A stretch of DNA of 64,000 nucleotides from an uncultured Desulfobulbaceae bacterium (GTDB lineage: Bacteria; Desulfobacterota; Desulfobulbia; Desulfobulbales; Desulfobulbaceae). Positions 43,228 through 51,139 of the stretch are shown here, one piece after another. The translations under genes and the position numbers were made by a program. The DNA is taken from contig CAMYLK010000014.1 in assembly GCA_947259225.1 (NCBI GenBank), forward strand, positions 21,279-85,278, given 5' to 3'. Every line of letters starts with the position of its first letter. The first letter of the stretch is position 1. The notes under the pieces are model-generated. The model was given only the letters and a program-made list of their open reading frames with translations. It had not been told where the DNA came from and made no database searches.

Positions 43228-43245
43228 AAACAGTAAGGACTGTTT
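43228..43245. promoter_or_regulatory. Inverted repeat in the TAXI receptor leader
   Basis: AAACAGT (43228-43234), 4 bases, ACTGTTT (43239-43245). It lies between the promoter and the start codon of the receptor gene, so it could be a repressor operator or an mRNA hairpin. Confidence 0.45.
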
Positions 43246-43265
43246 TTGACTTTATATATTCTATA

Positions 43266-43293
43266 ATTATATCATTCCTATTCAGCATGACAA
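43266..43293 (-). promoter_or_regulatory. Sigma70-type promoter for the TAXI receptor gene
   Basis: On the minus strand TTGTCA (43293-43288), a 16-base spacer and a perfect TATAAT (43271-43266). It stands about 70 bases before the receptor ATG. Confidence 0.6.
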
Positions 43294-43418
43294 GCAAGTG
43301 ATATTTTATGATAAATCATGAATCAATTAACAGTTTGATTTTATAAGATAAAAATATTATTTTTTTCTTTGCACCGTGACAGGGGAATATTCCACGAAAT
43401 TGTATAAACATGTTAAAA

Positions 43419-43448
43419 TTGAACATTTACTCTTCAGGAAAATATAAA
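43419..43448 (+). promoter_or_regulatory. Candidate promoter for korDABC
   Basis: TTGAAC (43419-43424), 18-base spacer, TATAAA (43443-43448), about 125 bases before korD. The region is AT-rich, so support is weak. Confidence 0.3.
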
Positions 43449-43574
43449 TTAACGTATTTATAACAGCTTGCGGTACTGGAATATCTTGATTTTTTCTAAC
43501 GAAACCTGTATCTCGAAAGTAGATAATAAAAAAAAAATATAGTTTTTTCGACAAGTTCAGACAGCACATTCATC

Positions 43575-43871
43575 ATGCCTGATCAAAAATACCAAACAGG
43601 GCAGCCACACTTTTCATCCGGGTCTAATGAAAACTCTTCCGGTAAAAAGAAAAAACTTTATGATGTTTCTTTTTTTCACGCGTGGTGCAAAGCCTGTGGT
43701 ATCTGCGTTGAATTCTGTCCCAAAAAAATAATTAAATCTGATAAAACCGGCAAACCTGAAATATTTGATGCGGACAGCTGTATAGGTTGTCGTTTTTGTG
43801 AAATTCACTGCCCTGATTTTGCCATCACTGTTGACCTGAGAGTGCCCAAGAGGAGAAAGACTGATGAATGA
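43575..43871 (+). CDS. korD: 2-oxoacid:ferredoxin oxidoreductase, ferredoxin-like delta subunit
   Basis: A 98-residue two-[4Fe-4S] ferredoxin subunit: CKACGICVEFCPKK (cluster one) and CIGCRFCEIHCPDF (cluster two). The first ~40 residues are polar and have no known domain. It carries electrons out of the 2-oxoacid oxidoreductase to ferredoxin. It is the first gene of korDABC, its end overlapping the korA start by eight bases, which points to coupled translation. The D-A-B-C order is that of 2-oxoglutarate:ferredoxin oxidoreductases in many anaerobes. Confidence 0.88.
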   Translation: MPDQKYQTGQPHFSSGSNENSSGKKKKLYDVSFFHAWCKACGICVEFCPKKIIKSDKTGKPEIFDADSCIGCRFCEIHCPDFAITVDLRVPKRRKTDE

Positions 43872-45003
43872 AGAATTCAAACAACGTCTTCTTCTCCAGG
43901 GTAACGAGGCTATCGTATATGGTGCAGTAGCGGCCGGTTGCCGTTTTTTTGCCGGATACCCGATAACTCCAGCATCAGAAATTGCCGAACTTTTTTCACA
44001 TAAGTTGCCCGCGGTCGGCGGAACATTCATCCAGATGGAAGATGAAATTGCCAGCATGGGAGCTGTTATAGGGGCATCGCTTGCCGGAACCAAGTCCATG
44101 ACTGCAACAAGCGGCCCGGGGTTTTCCCTGATGCAGGAAAATCTGGGTTTTGCCTGCTGCGCAGAAGTTCCCTGTGTGATTGCCAATGTCATGCGGGGCG
44201 GGCCGTCAACCGGCTTGCCTACCAGTCCCGCCCAGGGAGATGTACAAATGGCAAGATGGGGTACCCACGGTGACCATCCGATAATTGTCCTTGCTGTTTC
44301 TACGGTCACAGACAGTTTCACCATTACAGTAAAGGCATTTAACCTTTCTGAAAAGTACAGGGTTCCAGTAATTCTCCTTTCAGATGAAGTTGTTGCCCAT
44401 ACCAGAGAGTGTGTCACTCTGCCGTCAAATGACGAAATCCGGGTTATTGACAGAATTAAACCCAGCGTTCCTCCAGACTGGTATGAACCGTATGAGGGAG
44501 ATATCCGTGGAGTGCCGCCAATGGCGTCTTTCGGAGATGGTTACCGGCATCATGTAACCGGCCTTGTGCACGACAAACATGGTTATCCTACTCAGATCAG
44601 CCAGGAAATTGAAGCGTTCCACCTCAGGTTAACCCAGAAAATCACCCGCGGATTTCCTGAAATACAGATGTCCAAAGAATTTATGCTTGATGACGCCGAA
44701 GTGGCTGTAATTGCTTATGGCTCAGTAGCTCGTTCAGCGTTACGGGCTGTCCAGGATGCCAGGAAGCATGGGGTAAAGGCAGGGCTCCTGCAGCTCATAA
44801 CACTTTTTCCTTTTCCACGCGGTAATGTTTCCCCGATTCTCAGCAAGTGCAAGGCTGTACTTGTACCGGAAATGAATTTGGGCCAGATGAGCAGGGAAGT
44901 GAACAGGGTCAACCAGTTTGACTGCCGTATTGTGAAGTACAACAGGGTTGATGGCCAGATCATTACTCCCACAGAAATTTTCAAAAGCCTGATCAAGCTC
45001 TAA
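43864..45003 (+). CDS. korA: 2-oxoglutarate:ferredoxin oxidoreductase alpha subunit
   Basis: A 379-residue alpha subunit. The N-terminal domain shows FFAGYPITPASEIAE, FIQMEDEIASMGAVIGASLAG and TATSGPGFSLMQENLGFA, then GPSTGLPTSPAQGD; the second domain has the VAVIAYGSVARSA strand. This protein forms, with KorB, the thiamine-diphosphate active site that makes succinyl-CoA from 2-oxoglutarate or, run in reverse, fixes CO2 on succinyl-CoA. The fine substrate (2-oxoglutarate versus another 2-oxoacid) is judged from gene order and similarity to KorA, not from a proven residue. A PorA- or VorA-type role is less likely. Confidence 0.87.
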   Translation: MNEEFKQRLLLQGNEAIVYGAVAAGCRFFAGYPITPASEIAELFSHKLPAVGGTFIQMEDEIASMGAVIGASLAGTKSMTATSGPGFSLMQENLGFACCAEVPCVIANVMRGGPSTGLPTSPAQGDVQMARWGTHGDHPIIVLAVSTVTDSFTITVKAFNLSEKYRVPVILLSDEVVAHTRECVTLPSNDEIRVIDRIKPSVPPDWYEPYEGDIRGVPPMASFGDGYRHHVTGLVHDKHGYPTQISQEIEAFHLRLTQKITRGFPEIQMSKEFMLDDAEVAVIAYGSVARSALRAVQDARKHGVKAGLLQLITLFPFPRGNVSPILSKCKAVLVPEMNLGQMSREVNRVNQFDCRIVKYNRVDGQIITPTEIFKSLIKL

Positions 45004-45016
45004 AGGACAGAAAGCA

Positions 45017-45853
45017 ATGCCCATTCCTGCAAAAGTTCTACGTCATGATTATTTAAGGCACGACAAGAAATTTCCCCACGTCTGGTGTCCCGGCTGTGGC
45101 ATTGGTATTGTTATGGGTTCACTGCTGCGTGCCATTAACCGTCTCCATCTCTCAAAGGATGAGGTTGTTCTGGCATCAGGAATCGGGTGCACAGGCAGGA
45201 TGCCTACCTACCTTGATTTTAATACGTTGCATACTACTCATGGCAGGGCACTGACCTTTGCAACCGGCATAAAACTTGCCAACCCTGCGCTCACTGTTCT
45301 TTCTATCATGGGGGACGGGGATGCCACCGCCATAGGCGGCAACCATTTTATTCACGCTGCCCGCCGCAATCTGAACCTGACGGCTATCATCGTCAATAAT
45401 TCAATTTATGGTATGACCGGAGGACAATACTCCCCTACAACACCTTTTGGAGCCAAAACGACAACCTCAACATACGGGCATATTGAACACGCTTTCTCCA
45501 TTGCCGAACTCGCTGTTACAGCTGGTGCGTCTTACGTTGCCCGTTCAACAGTATACCATGCCGACCTGATGGACAATCTAATTGAGCAGGCCATAAAAAA
45601 GCGTGGTTTTGCTGTCGTTGAGGTTATCTCAAATTGTCACGTTCAGTACGGTCGCCGCAACAAACTTGGTGGAGCTGTTGACATGCTGAAAAGTTTCAAA
45701 GAAAATGCAGTTACGGTCTTAAAAGCAGCAAAAATGGATGAAAAAGAACTGGAAGGTAAAACAACAATTGGTGTATTAACTGACAGGGAGTTGCCTGTTT
45801 CTACTGAAGAATTTATAAAAATCAGAAAGCTGGCAGAAGAGGATATCCGTTGA
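45017..45853 (+). CDS. korB: 2-oxoglutarate:ferredoxin oxidoreductase beta subunit
   Basis: A 278-residue thiamine-diphosphate-binding beta subunit. The WCPGCGIGIVMG cysteines take part in binding a proximal [4Fe-4S] cluster. The TPP-Mg motif is GDGDATAIGGNHFIHAARRNLN...NNSIYGMTGGQYSPTTP. AAAGGA lies before the ATG. The stop overlaps the TTG start of korC. Length is usual for KorB. Confidence 0.9.
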   Translation: MPIPAKVLRHDYLRHDKKFPHVWCPGCGIGIVMGSLLRAINRLHLSKDEVVLASGIGCTGRMPTYLDFNTLHTTHGRALTFATGIKLANPALTVLSIMGDGDATAIGGNHFIHAARRNLNLTAIIVNNSIYGMTGGQYSPTTPFGAKTTTSTYGHIEHAFSIAELAVTAGASYVARSTVYHADLMDNLIEQAIKKRGFAVVEVISNCHVQYGRRNKLGGAVDMLKSFKENAVTVLKAAKMDEKELEGKTTIGVLTDRELPVSTEEFIKIRKLAEEDIR

Positions 45854-46458
45854 ACCCAACAGCAGAAAATAAACCAGATCACAGATATGAGGTAAGGTTC
45901 AGCGGTTCAGGTGGCCAGGGACTTATTACTGCTGCTGTTATTTTTGCCGAGGCGGCCGGAGTATACAATGGCAAATACGTTTGCCAGACCCAAAGTTACG
46001 GCCCAGAGGCCAGAGGTGGGAAGAGCAGGGCTGAAGTAGTAATTAGTGATCAGCCAATTGATTATCCCAAAGCCATCAAGCTTGATCTCCTTCTGGCTAT
46101 GAATCAGGCTGCCTGTGACGCTTATTTTTTTGATCTCCAACCCAATGGTCTCCTGATTGTAGATTCCGGTCTTGTAGAGCAGTATCCCACCAGTAGAATC
46201 ATTACCATCCCTTTTACTGACATAGCACGAGATGAAATAGGGCTGGAAATGGTTGCCAACATGGTCGCCCTCGGGTCAGTCGGAGTACTGTCAGGAGTTG
46301 TCAGTATTGATAACCTTGAAAAAGCACTTCTTTCAAGAATCCCCAAAGGGACTGAGGAAATCAATGTAAATGCTCTGCATCGTGGAATAGAAGAAGCCGG
46401 AAGAGTAAATATCGAAATCCTGCCGCGGGCATTGATGAATGAAGATGATGAGATGTAA
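45850..46458 (+). CDS. korC: 2-oxoglutarate:ferredoxin oxidoreductase gamma subunit
   Basis: A 202-residue gamma subunit with the family motif FSGSGGQGLITAAVIFAEAAG and SYGPEARGGKSRAEVVISD. It stabilises the complex and binds the CoA side. The start is TTG at 45850, in a TTGA overlap with the korB stop, so translation is coupled. It closes the korDABC operon. A 10-bp AT-rich inverted repeat follows the stop (46456-46465 with 46497-46506), too weak to call a terminator. Confidence 0.88.
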   Translation: MNPTAENKPDHRYEVRFSGSGGQGLITAAVIFAEAAGVYNGKYVCQTQSYGPEARGGKSRAEVVISDQPIDYPKAIKLDLLLAMNQAACDAYFFDLQPNGLLIVDSGLVEQYPTSRIITIPFTDIARDEIGLEMVANMVALGSVGVLSGVVSIDNLEKALLSRIPKGTEEINVNALHRGIEEAGRVNIEILPRALMNEDDEM

Positions 46459-46541
46459 TGAATTTAATGAGTTTTTATATTGAACGAGGACTACCGAAAT
46501 TCATTAAACAATAACGCTCCACCATCCGCGGAGAGTTTTTC

Positions 46542-46730
46542 TTGGCAAGACCTCAGAATTCCTTGAAATTACCCGATAAATCAAATTGTTACAATACACG
46601 AAAACTGGCTGCCCCGATTAGAGGTAAAACGTACGAATGTTACTGTACTCATAGTCTGGTCACAGCAAGCCTGATCATTAAAATTACTGTTCTTATTATA
46701 ATTGGGATTGTTATTTGTGTCTGTCTGTAA
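46542..46730 (+). CDS. Possible small membrane protein, unknown
   Basis: A 62-codon frame starting with TTG, with GGAGAG about eight bases upstream. The last ~20 residues (from LIIKITVLIII on) form one hydrophobic segment ending in CVCL; the first 40 residues are polar with two more cysteines. It fills most of a 300-base gap between korC and the flavoprotein gene. I recognise no family. The frame could be chance; the ribosome site and the clean membrane segment are the only support. Confidence 0.3.
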   Translation: MARPQNSLKLPDKSNCYNTRKLAAPIRGKTYECYCTHSLVTASLIIKITVLIIIGIVICVCL

Positions 46731-46759
46731 AATATTCATATTTATAAAGAGGTGCCGGT

Positions 46760-47335
46760 TTGAAAGTTGTCGCAATTAATGGAAGTGCAAGAATCAAAGG
46801 TAATACTTCAATGCTTGTTAATTATGTATTTGAAGAATTGAACAAGGGAGGAATTGAAACCGAGCTTGTACAACTTGCCGGCAAGCATCCCCATGGTTGT
46901 ATTGCCTGCTATCAATGTTTTGAGAAAAAAAATCAGCGATGCATAGTTGATACTGACTGCATGAATGAGTGTATTGAAAAAATGATAGAGGCTGACGGCA
47001 TTATCCTGGCTTCACCGACATATTTTGCTGATGTCAGCACTGAACTCAAGGCTCTAATTGATCGTGCGGGCATGACAGCAAAAGCAAATGGCGACATGTA
47101 CAAAAGAAAGGTCGGTGCGGCCGTTGTTGCACACAGGCGCGGCGGTGCTATCCACGTCTTTGACACCATCAATCACTTTTTCACCATCGGCCAGATGATT
47201 ATCGTAGGGTCCAGTTACTGGAATTTCGGTGTAGGAAGGGACAAGGGAGAAGTTGCAGGGGACCAGGAGGGTATCAACACGATGAGAGTACTGGGCAGGA
47301 ATATGGCCTGGCTGATGAAAAAACTTGATGGATGA
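46760..47335 (+). CDS. Iron-sulfur flavoprotein / NADPH-dependent FMN reductase family
   Basis: A 191-residue flavodoxin-fold protein: VVAINGSARIKGNTSMLVNY (FMN phosphate loop) and ILASPTYFADVSTELKALIDR. The compact cysteine motif GCIACYQCFEKKNQRC (C-x2-C-x2-C-x7-C) matches the [4Fe-4S] motif of archaeal-type iron-sulfur flavoproteins, which move electrons or reduce oxygen species in anaerobes. The start is TTG with GAGGTG nearby. It follows korDABC by 300 bases and is probably a separate unit. The electron partner is unknown. Confidence 0.82.
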   Translation: MKVVAINGSARIKGNTSMLVNYVFEELNKGGIETELVQLAGKHPHGCIACYQCFEKKNQRCIVDTDCMNECIEKMIEADGIILASPTYFADVSTELKALIDRAGMTAKANGDMYKRKVGAAVVAHRRGGAIHVFDTINHFFTIGQMIIVGSSYWNFGVGRDKGEVAGDQEGINTMRVLGRNMAWLMKKLDG

Positions 47336-47589
47336 TAATCTTAATGAGTGGAATAATTGTTTTGATTCTTCGATATTCTCCGAATCCTCATAACTAATGG
47401 TCTCTATGTAAAAAAATACATCCGTTGTTTAGCGCTATGCATGCCTGGATAACAGCAGAGCCCGTTTATCTTTTTAAAAATTCCCAATAATTAACTTTTC
47501 AAAGTTTATTTATTATTATTAAATACTTCAAAAGGGAATTGTATTTTTTATACATGTAGTTGAGAAAGATTAAATAATTTCAAATATTC

Positions 47590-49737
47590 ATGATACAACC
47601 AGATATTGAAAAAAATATCCTGAAAACCATTGAGCATCTTCAACAGCTCAAGGATATCAACTCGATCCTGGATACAGTTCTGCTTGAGGCCCGAAAACTT
47701 TCTAATGCAGATGCAGGAACTATTTTTCTTGCTACACAGTCAGGCTTAACATTCAATTATGTTCAGACAAGTACTGTCTCCCTGAAGACAGATATTATTG
47801 CATCCCATTACAGATATTACACAATCCCGATAGACAAAACATCCATAGTCGGGTACTGCGCAGCTACTGGCGACCAGGTAACAATTGTTGACGCGTACAA
47901 ACTTTCCCAAGAAGTTCCTTTTTCATTCAATTCATTTTTCGACCGAAAGACAGGCTACAGGACAAAGTCAGTTTTCGCGCTTCCATTGAAAACCCTCGGC
48001 AACAAACTTGTCGGAGTAATGGAGCTGATCAATGCACTGGATGAAGATGATTCACCGATTGACTTCTCAGAGGAAATAAGAGGATACGTATCGCGCTTTG
48101 CCGGTTATGCAGCGGCGGCAATTGAGCGCGGGCAATGGAACCAGGAGCTTATTCTGCGCATGATACGTATGGCTGAATTACGTGATCCCGGCGAAACAGC
48201 AGCACATGTACAACGGGTCAGTTCAATCTCAGCGGAAATATTTATGCAATGGGCGAGGAAAAAAAATCTCGCCCAGGCTGAAGTTAAACATTTCAGCGAT
48301 CTCCTCAGGCCGGCAGCTATGCTGCACGATGTTGGAAAAATTGGCATTCCCGACGAAATACTCAAGAAGCCCGGTAAACTGAGTGATGACGAGTTCGAAT
48401 TGATTAAACTGCACACAATTTACGGGGCGAATCTTTTTGAAACAACTACCTCGGAACTTGACCAGATGTGCAAAGAAATTGCCTTGAACCATCATGAGAG
48501 ATGGGACGGAAACGGTTATCCAGGGCATTATTCCGGATGCATTGTGCTGTATGATAAGAATAAACAACCAAAAAAAGGTGATGAAATTCCTCTTGCAGCC
48601 AGAATAGTAGCACTGGCTGATGTTTTTGATGCACTCGCGAACAAGCGTGTATATAAAAAAGCATGGGAAATGGCAGAGATATATGCACTGCTTCGTGAAG
48701 AATCCGGCCGCCACTTTGACCCTGAGCTTATTGATGCTTTTTTTGAAATTACCGATATTGTTGAGGCAATCCAGCACCGCTTCAAAGATATATCGCAAAG
48801 CGCCAGTATCAGATCACCTTCAGCCGGAGCTCTAAAAAATCCTAACATTGTAAGGGAGCAGCAGCTTGCATGTGGATGCCCCGAAGATATTTACAAGGAA
48901 ATAAAATTTATCATTTCGTTGATGGTTGATGATTTCGATTATGATTTTCTCGACCTGTCTTTTGAAAATACTGAAAAAATCTTCACTGGACGCTTTCCAG
49001 GCTACCAGGCAAGCAACACCTCATATCATAATCTTGACCATACCATGGCCGTGGCCCTTGCATTGCTCAGGCTCATCCACGGTATTTCCACCCAGAAAAA
49101 TGTCACTTTTTCCTCGAACCTTATCGAATGTGGTGTAATAGCCGCTTTCTTTCATGACGCTGGTCTTATCCAGAAGAGTTCCGATCATGAAGGGACTGGT
49201 GCTAAATACACTAAATTTCATGAAGAACGTTCTATTTTGTTCGTGCAGGAATACCTGAACTCTGTTGGCAGAAGCGAAATCATGAGCAACCAATGCTCCC
49301 AGATGATCCAGTGCACAAAACTCAGCAATGTTCCAAGTCATCTTAATTTTGATTCCGAAGAAATCAAATTCATGGGCTATATTCTGGGTACTGCTGACAT
49401 CGTCGCCCAGATGGCAGACAGGGTGTACCTCGAACGCTTACCGCTCCTGTTTGACGAACTGAAGGAAGGTGGTGTGCCTGGCTACGAATCGACCGTCGAT
49501 ATTTATCAACAGACAGTCACATTTTTTAAAGAGGTTATTCGCAAAAGACTTTACGTCGAATTTGACGGGATTGTTGAATCGATGCGCTATCATTTTATTG
49601 AGCGTTGGAACATTGACCAGAACCTGTATGTAGCTGCCATTGAAAACAACATCAACTATATTGAATACCTGAATAAAACTTGCCCCCAGGACAAAAACTT
49701 TTATCGCCAGTATCTACGTCGTCAAATAAACTATTAA
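47590..49737 (+). CDS. GAF - HD-GYP cyclic-di-GMP phosphodiesterase with an extra C-terminal HD domain
   Basis: A 715-residue cytosolic signalling protein. Residues ~20-185 form a GAF sensor domain (KLSNADAGTIFLA, SVFALPLKTLGNKLVGVMEL). Residues ~200-400 are an HD-GYP domain with MLHDVGKIGIPDEIL, NHHERWDGNGYPG and the ALADVFDAL segment, which would hydrolyse cyclic di-GMP. From ~440 a second HD/PDEase-like domain follows (YHNLDHTMAVALALL, AAFFHDAGLIQKS), ending with the conserved-looking helical tail. The 254-base region upstream shows no clear promoter or ribosome site. The double phosphohydrolase layout is uncommon. It is followed by the SH3 gene after 24 bases. Confidence 0.88.
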   Translation: MIQPDIEKNILKTIEHLQQLKDINSILDTVLLEARKLSNADAGTIFLATQSGLTFNYVQTSTVSLKTDIIASHYRYYTIPIDKTSIVGYCAATGDQVTIVDAYKLSQEVPFSFNSFFDRKTGYRTKSVFALPLKTLGNKLVGVMELINALDEDDSPIDFSEEIRGYVSRFAGYAAAAIERGQWNQELILRMIRMAELRDPGETAAHVQRVSSISAEIFMQWARKKNLAQAEVKHFSDLLRPAAMLHDVGKIGIPDEILKKPGKLSDDEFELIKLHTIYGANLFETTTSELDQMCKEIALNHHERWDGNGYPGHYSGCIVLYDKNKQPKKGDEIPLAARIVALADVFDALANKRVYKKAWEMAEIYALLREESGRHFDPELIDAFFEITDIVEAIQHRFKDISQSASIRSPSAGALKNPNIVREQQLACGCPEDIYKEIKFIISLMVDDFDYDFLDLSFENTEKIFTGRFPGYQASNTSYHNLDHTMAVALALLRLIHGISTQKNVTFSSNLIECGVIAAFFHDAGLIQKSSDHEGTGAKYTKFHEERSILFVQEYLNSVGRSEIMSNQCSQMIQCTKLSNVPSHLNFDSEEIKFMGYILGTADIVAQMADRVYLERLPLLFDELKEGGVPGYESTVDIYQQTVTFFKEVIRKRLYVEFDGIVESMRYHFIERWNIDQNLYVAAIENNINYIEYLNKTCPQDKNFYRQYLRRQINY

Positions 49738-49761
49738 CTCTTAGTATCCAAGGAATGAGCA

Positions 49762-50184
49762 ATGGCAAAAACAATGAGCGTTCAAGTCAAAAAATGTCAG
49801 TTACGCAATAAACCGACCTTTCTTGGCAAAGTCGTTACAAAACTCTCTTACGCAGATAAGGTTACGGTTGAACAGGAAGAGAACTCGTGGGTCAAGGTTT
49901 TTCATCCTCAGAAAAAAGATGGCTGGGTCCATGTGTCAGCACTTTCCGAAAAAGAAATCATTCTCAATCCAAACAGTGATGATATACAAGCCGCTGCCTC
50001 CAGCGATGAAATTGCCCTAGCCGGAAAGGGATTCAACCAACAGGTCGAGAAAAAATTCAAGGAGAGCAACAGGAATATAGACTTTGCCTGGGTAGACAGA
50101 ATGGAAAAAATGACAGTTTCACAAAATGATATCCAGAGTTTTATCAGTAAGGGCGGTTTGGAAGCTGGTGGGGGCAAATCATGA
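49762..50184 (+). CDS. SH3-domain protein
   Basis: A 140-residue protein whose N-terminal ~65 residues form a bacterial SH3 (SH3b) domain: VKKCQLRNKPTFLGKVVTKL then DGWVHVSAL. No signal peptide is seen, although SH3b domains usually act on peptidoglycan in the periplasm. The C-terminal half is polar and has no known domain. It ends in an ATGA overlap with the M48 peptidase gene, so the two are translationally coupled and probably act together. Confidence 0.7.
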   Translation: MAKTMSVQVKKCQLRNKPTFLGKVVTKLSYADKVTVEQEENSWVKVFHPQKKDGWVHVSALSEKEIILNPNSDDIQAAASSDEIALAGKGFNQQVEKKFKESNRNIDFAWVDRMEKMTVSQNDIQSFISKGGLEAGGGKS

Positions 50185-51107
50185 TAAAAAAACATTCAAG
50201 ACGTGATTTTCTCTATTACGCAGGTAAAATTGGTGTAGCCGGTACCAGTGCCTATGCCTTGACCTCTATCCTCCAGGGGTGTGTTGGTGGAGATATTGCT
50301 TCAACAGTTTCACAGGTTGCCCAGTACTCAGACTCAATTGTCAAATCCGGTAAGGCAGCGATGAAGGCTGCAGAAAATTTTACCCCGGAGCAGGAGTATT
50401 ATATTGGCCGCACGGTAGGGGCAGTGGTTCTTGACAAGTACAAACCTTACAGCAATACTACTGTAAACAATTACGTCAACACTCTGGGTCAGACACTTGC
50501 ACAGGCATCCGATCTGCCTGAAACCTTCAATGGATATCATATGTTAATCCTTGACTCTGAAGATATCAACGCCTTCGCCACACCAGCCGGTCATATTTTT
50601 CTGACCAGGGGCATGCTCGATTGCTGCCGGAACGAAGGTGAACTTGCAGCTGTACTGGCGCATGAGATAGGACATGTCCAAATGAAGCACGGAATGGATG
50701 CTATCGATATGTCAAGATACGCTAAATTAGGTGCCGTTATCTTTACCGAAGGGACCAAAGTGTATGCCGAAAATGACTTGGCAGCCATAGTCTCGACATT
50801 CGATGATTCGATAGATGACATTATCACGACAATGGTTAACAAAGGGTATTCTCGATCATCCGAAAGCGAAGCTGATGAGTCCGCTGTGACTATAATGCAG
50901 CGGGTCGGATATAATCCTGTAAGTCTTATTGATATGCTCGAGGTAATGGACACCAGGCTTAAACCGGAAGGTCTTGATTTTGCAAAAACTCATCCGTCTC
51001 CAAAATCACGAATTGAATATATTACCGGCATAATATCATCGAGTAATAAGCCTGTCTTTTCTGATGTGCAGAAAAAACGTTTCCAGAAAGCCATGAAAAA
51101 TGTCTGA
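50181..51107 (+). CDS. M48-family zinc metallopeptidase, Tat-type lipoprotein
   Basis: A 308-residue protein. The N-terminus has a twin-arginine motif (SRRDFLYYAG, Arg7-Arg8) and a lipobox ending LQGC with Cys34, so it should be exported folded and lipid-anchored. The peptidase domain has INAFATPAGHIFLTRG, the zinc site HEIGHVQMKHG (first His near 161), the third ligand glutamate in SESEADESAV, and a final KTHPSPKSRIEYI. This is the BepA/LoiP type of M48 protein, which degrades or assists misfolded outer-membrane proteins. Export through Tat is unusual for the family. It sits in a unit with the SH3 protein and adenylate cyclase genes. Confidence 0.85.
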   Translation: MIKKHSRRDFLYYAGKIGVAGTSAYALTSILQGCVGGDIASTVSQVAQYSDSIVKSGKAAMKAAENFTPEQEYYIGRTVGAVVLDKYKPYSNTTVNNYVNTLGQTLAQASDLPETFNGYHMLILDSEDINAFATPAGHIFLTRGMLDCCRNEGELAAVLAHEIGHVQMKHGMDAIDMSRYAKLGAVIFTEGTKVYAENDLAAIVSTFDDSIDDIITTMVNKGYSRSSESEADESAVTIMQRVGYNPVSLIDMLEVMDTRLKPEGLDFAKTHPSPKSRIEYITGIISSSNKPVFSDVQKKRFQKAMKNV

Positions 51108-51139
51108 TCCAAATTGTATACTCCTGTTGAATTATACTG

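Larger units (their letters stand above)
43197..43574. other. Intergenic region between divergent TAXI receptor and korD genes
   Basis: 378 AT-rich bases that must hold two divergent promoters. Seen here: a strong minus-strand promoter and an inverted repeat in its leader (listed separately), a weaker plus-strand promoter candidate, and a perfect 10-base palindrome GGAATATTCC at 43384-43393 that could be an operator. An open frame at 43357-43569 on the minus strand has no ribosome site or domain and is not called. Confidence 0.6.

Noticed and set aside
43357..43569. 70-codon minus-strand frame between the TAXI receptor and korD
   Set aside because: No ribosome site, no domain, and it covers the likely divergent promoters.
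43614..44417. 267-codon antisense frame across korD/korA
   Set aside because: Shadow of the kor coding strand.
46456..46506. Terminator after korC
   Set aside because: The 10-bp stem is almost all A-T and no T-run follows.
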